The position numbers were made by a program, and so were the translations under genes. Positions 61,262 through 64,000 of a stretch of DNA of 64,000 nt are shown piece by piece (positions within the stretch are counted from its first letter, which is position 1; every line of letters begins with the position of its first letter). Source of the stretch: Siderastrea siderea (lineage: Eukaryota > Cnidaria > Anthozoa > Scleractinia > Rhizangiidae); contig OZ034970.1 of assembly GCA_964030785.1 (NCBI GenBank), forward strand, positions 35,095,943 through 35,159,942, given 5' to 3'. The notes beneath the pieces were generated by a model. It was given only the letters and a program-made list of their open reading frames with translations, was not told the DNA's origin and searched no databases.

Positions 61262-63380
61262 TAATAATAATAATTTTATATCCGTAAATTCCTCTTCTTA
61301 CCGAGCCTTCTTTAAGAGAAGTGAGGTTGTTCTTGAGGTCTTGTGCATTCTTCGAAAGCTTCGTGTGCTCAGTGCCAGGGGTTGAAGTGTCACTGTCTGT
61401 AAAGGAATGAAATACAGTGGAACCCCGATATAACGGAGTGCCAAGGCACTGACAGAAGGGGAAAATGTGTTCGTTATAACGGGAGTTCGCTATATCGCGG
61501 TTCTTGTCCGGTACACTTTACTATTACTGGGCCGAAAAATATCGTTCGTTATACAGGCGTTTTGGTTACACAGGGGTTTGTTATATCGGGGTTTCACTGT
61601 AAAACGTTTTGGAGACCCTTCAACGGAAAAGGACGCAGCAAATTGTTTTCGATTGCTAACGTATCTCCTGATCAGGTCTGCAACTATCGTAATTCGTGAT
61701 TTTACTGAAAAGGTAGCTTAAGGAGTGATAATAATCCATAATGAAAAGGATTTGAAGACTATCAGGGAATCTGAACAGTTAGCATAAAAAACGTTTTTCA
61801 GGTTGCGTGTGTCACGACGACCTTCTTGAAAAAATAAATTGTCGGTAGCAGTTGTATTCTGTCAACTGTGCCACAGACCTAGGAACCAATTATTGATAGC
61901 AACCTGCTTATTCCTCTCCCAGGCAATGGGTTATTTCTTACTAAGAAAAAAGAAACCCAGTCAACGTCTACTTTCCTCGTGGAACTCTTAAAATACTGGC
62001 CAAAAACTAGTTTACAGGTCATGGCGTGGGACCTATGGCCAAAACGTTGTTTTCTTTTTAACAATGTTGGCGCTAGTTCGAAAATTTAAAGCAGGGCGAT
62101 ACTAAGCTGATGATTCTAAACCAACATAATTATGTGACGTGTTTCCTAACGTTACATCAACACTGAACAGTAAATAATAAAGTAAAGCTCGATCCAAAAT
62201 ACTGATGAAACTGTTACTTAACCAAAGAGAAGCTTAAGAGCGTCTAGAAAACTTCGCGTGAGAACTCGAAGTCAGTCACTTAAACCCTATTTTCCTTCGG
62301 AGTAAATCGGTGGTTATAATCTTCACTTGAAGTGCCGCAATTGAGATAAAACTGCGTGAAAATGAAATAAAGAAAGGCAGAGAATTTCCATGTCCAAGCA
62401 ATGCTAAACATATGTAAGCAAGCGTGAGACAAATTGTTTAAGAGCACGAAACCTATTTCGTTTCGATCTGACGCCGTTTTCAAATTTGTGAGGCCTGTCT
62501 TATGTCTTGTACTTTTATTGGCTAATCTTATATAAATTTAGTTCAAGCTCAGATTTCTTGAGTTTTCTTCCGTTTTCCATTTGTAAGTCGGCAAGTTTGT
62601 TTAGGCGTGTTGTTGATGATTAGAGGTTAAACAAATTAATGCTGCCATAATATACTTAATTTTCTCTTGTTTGTAAATGTATTAACGATGGTGCTTTAAT
62701 CGGTTTCGTATTGTGGGATGAACAATATTCCTTGTTGAAAATCAAGACTATTTATGTGTTTCGCAGCTTACTTCAAAGCAATTAAAAAGATGATCACCTC
62801 ACAAAATTCGATGAGTAATACGGAGGAAGTAAGCTACGTTTTTTTCTTTTGTTAAACGTGTACTGCCCAACGCATATATATATAATTTTTTGTGTTGCGG
62901 CGGGTACAAAATACAAATGGAAATACCTGTTTTGTTAGGGCAGGCGCAGTTCAGAGGCCCAAAAACCCCAAACAACATCAGCAATGTCAGCGCAACTGAA
63001 GCTGCAGAAAGAAGACATACAGCGATCAAAATCATCCGCTCACAAGCGTGATTACATGTACACTGCGATCTCTTTTTCGACGACGAGCGGTCATCAGGTT
63101 CCCATGAAAGGCGTTTTGGACAGAGGCTCCCAGGACGGCTTGTCATTCCATTTTGAAACAGTGCACTTGAGTTATACAGCTGCTCTTCAGGAATACCATT
63201 AAGCCCCTCTTCACAAAAGTTAGCGCCATGGTCGTCGATAATGGAGGTTTCCTTACCATCGTTGTTACTGAAATGGCGTTTGCCTTTTTCTTGCCCAAAT
63301 GAGTCTGATAATTCAGTTTCGGCCGCAGTATTTTTATAACATGGCTCTGCTGACACGCGAGCCCCTTTTAAAAACGACAT
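57270..63380 (-). CDS. Complete type II transmembrane collagen-like protein with Cys-rich C-terminal domain (384 aa)
   Basis: Exons 62927-63380, 61302-61396, 60518-60559, 60228-60278, 59265-59606 and 57270-57440 join in frame (454+95+42+51+342+171 nt) with GT-AG sites throughout. Residues 1-115 are a polar cytosolic tail; 116-140 form one hydrophobic segment ([20 protein letters not shown]...), followed by NCACPNKT. Residues 152-214, from three small exons, are charged helical stalk with sequons NLT and NVS. Residues 223-297 are 25 Gly-X-Y-like triplets, Gly missing once (Ser268). The C-terminal part (302-384) has [23 protein letters not shown] and ends [12 protein letters not shown], five cysteines in all, a module I associate with cnidarian collagen-like proteins. 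Predicted: trimeric surface protein, collagen stalk outside, reminiscent in layout of scavenger receptors and gliomedin-type proteins. Ligand and function unknown. Confidence 0.85.
58230..58400 (-). other. Possible additional cassette exon in the last intron
   Basis: A 171-nt open stretch bounded by an acceptor (CTATCATAG) and a donor (CAG|GTAAAC), phase 0 on both sides, so it could be inserted between the collagen exon and the terminal exon without a shift. It encodes [39 protein letters not shown] and a few more residues. The acceptor has a poor pyrimidine tract and the sequence is unlike an extracellular module, so it may be chance or a piece of a repeat. Confidence 0.3.
58893..59002. repeat. 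110-bp fold-back element
   Basis: AATTATTCTAC at the left is mirrored by GTAGAATAATT at the right; the arms pair through GGATATC and GGTTAT to a GGCGC-TAC-GCGCC-type centre. Same architecture as the 175-bp palindromes but a different sequence. Confidence 0.75.
59405..59580 (-). repeat. 54-bp tandem repeat encoding the Gly-X-Y segment
   Basis: About three copies of an 18-residue unit ([18 protein letters not shown]), nearly identical at DNA level, inside the collagen exon. It implies recent unit expansion. Confidence 0.85.
61209..61273. repeat. (CAA)n(TAA)n microsatellite
   Basis: Triplet repeats in intron 1 of the right-end gene, just beside exon 2. Confidence 0.95.
61415..61599. mobile_element. 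185-bp Tigger/pogo-like MITE, TA target
   Basis: CAGTGGAACCCCGATATAAC at the left, reverse complement of TATCGGGGTTTCACTG at the right, TA on both sides (61413-61414, 61600-61601). The terminus sequence is that of the Tigger/pogo branch of Tc1/mariner. It lies in intron 1, 18 bp upstream of exon 2 in transcription sense. Confidence 0.85.
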
Positions 63381-63490
63381 GTTTGTTGGATTGTTTTTCC
63401 TTGTGGAGTTAGTTACTCATGTGCATGATTCTAAAACGCTTCAATTGCATCTTTTTATTAGGAAAGGTGAATGAGTTGTCATGGGGACGG

Positions 63491-63496
63491 TTTATA
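63491..63496 (-). promoter_or_regulatory. TATA box of the right-end gene
   Basis: TATAAA on the minus strand, 111 nt upstream of the ATG at 63380, within the leader block shared with the other four first exons. Confidence 0.6.
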
Positions 63497-63539
63497 TTGA
63501 CAGTGTCGTCAAGCGAACTGACAATGAACAACCAATTTA

Positions 63540-64000
63540 ACTTTTCTGTAAGCTGACTGAAAAACGCATGCAAAATGTTAGAGCGACACGAAATCGAATG
63601 GGCCAGTGTGAACAGCCGGGCCCGGTTGTTCAGTGAATGAATACGGTATAGTTTTCAGGGGGTTTTGTCTTGGGGAGACGATCGATTTCAACACTTTTTG
63701 TCTTAAACCGTTAAGGCTGTATATACTCACTGAAAACAAATCAATCACTCCATAAAGCTGTTAATAGAGTTTTAATTGTCAATGCATTAAAATAAGAAAC
63801 AGTTTAGCGGTTTATTCTGGGCAAAAACAGGATATGATTATGGGTTAAATGTCTTAGAAAAGCTCTGTAAAAACCAAAGTTCTGTCTTATACAGGGTAGC
63901 CCACTTTCTTAAACAGGGCCAGGTTTTAAACACCCTGGACTGCACCTCCCTACCTTAGCATCTGCTGGGTACCCCCGAGCTTTCGATCCAGACGACTGGA
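63540..64000. other. Upstream region of the right-end gene
   Basis: The first part resembles sequence upstream of the left paralogue (6560-6650). Beyond about 63660 I see no feature. Confidence 0.5.

Overview
The window is eukaryotic. It has spliced genes with GT-AG introns, TATA boxes, AATAAA signals, many DNA transposons with target-site duplications, a Penelope-like retroelement and a 200-N scaffold gap. The protein families I recognise (type II transmembrane collagen-like proteins with a Cys-rich C-terminal domain, transposon-borne P2X7-C-domain proteins, this Penelope lineage) point to an anthozoan cnidarian, probably a stony coral. That assignment rests on memory of the families, not on a search.

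The resident gene family is a set of minus-strand genes for collagen-like type II membrane proteins. A complete six-exon gene lies at the right end (57270-63380). It has a cytoplasmic tail, one membrane segment, short coiled-coil-like stalk exons, a Gly-X-Y exon and a terminal Cys-rich exon. A paralogue at the left end (exon 1 at 5975-6407, further exons at 2215-2309 and down to 293) runs off the window. Between them three near-identical modules (exon 1 at 22019-22454, 30906-31341 and 37234-37669) each hold a TATA-box promoter, one first exon and about 1-2 kb of intron 1, but no later exons. All five first exons end in the same phase with G|GTATTT, so the three orphan exons could act as alternative first exons of the left gene.

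The modules form an approximate tandem array: unit 1 about 21035-29464, unit 2 about 29465-35813, unit 3 about 35814-49050. Comparing units exposes transposon insertions with matching empty sites: a TTA-target Harbinger-like element in units 1 and 2 (absent from unit 3), and a TTAA-target 3.85-kb element, a 916-bp hAT-like element and a mariner in unit 3. A 175-bp near-perfect palindrome recurs in all three. Unit 1 contains a near-identical repeat across the N gap that may be an assembly artefact.

The most unusual single object is a 6.7-kb element at 10875-17581 with TTAA target duplications and about 35-bp terminal inverted repeats. It carries two convergent genes: a plus-strand gene with a Cys-rich motif and a P2X7 C-terminal-like domain, and a minus-strand, internally deleted transposase-like gene. 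The 3.85-kb TTAA element seems to carry only a broken first exon of a related accessory gene.

The rest (about 17.6-21 kb, 50.8-57 kb and the introns) is non-coding DNA with MITEs, microsatellites and dispersed repeats. I found no rRNA gene, functional tRNA gene or CRISPR array.
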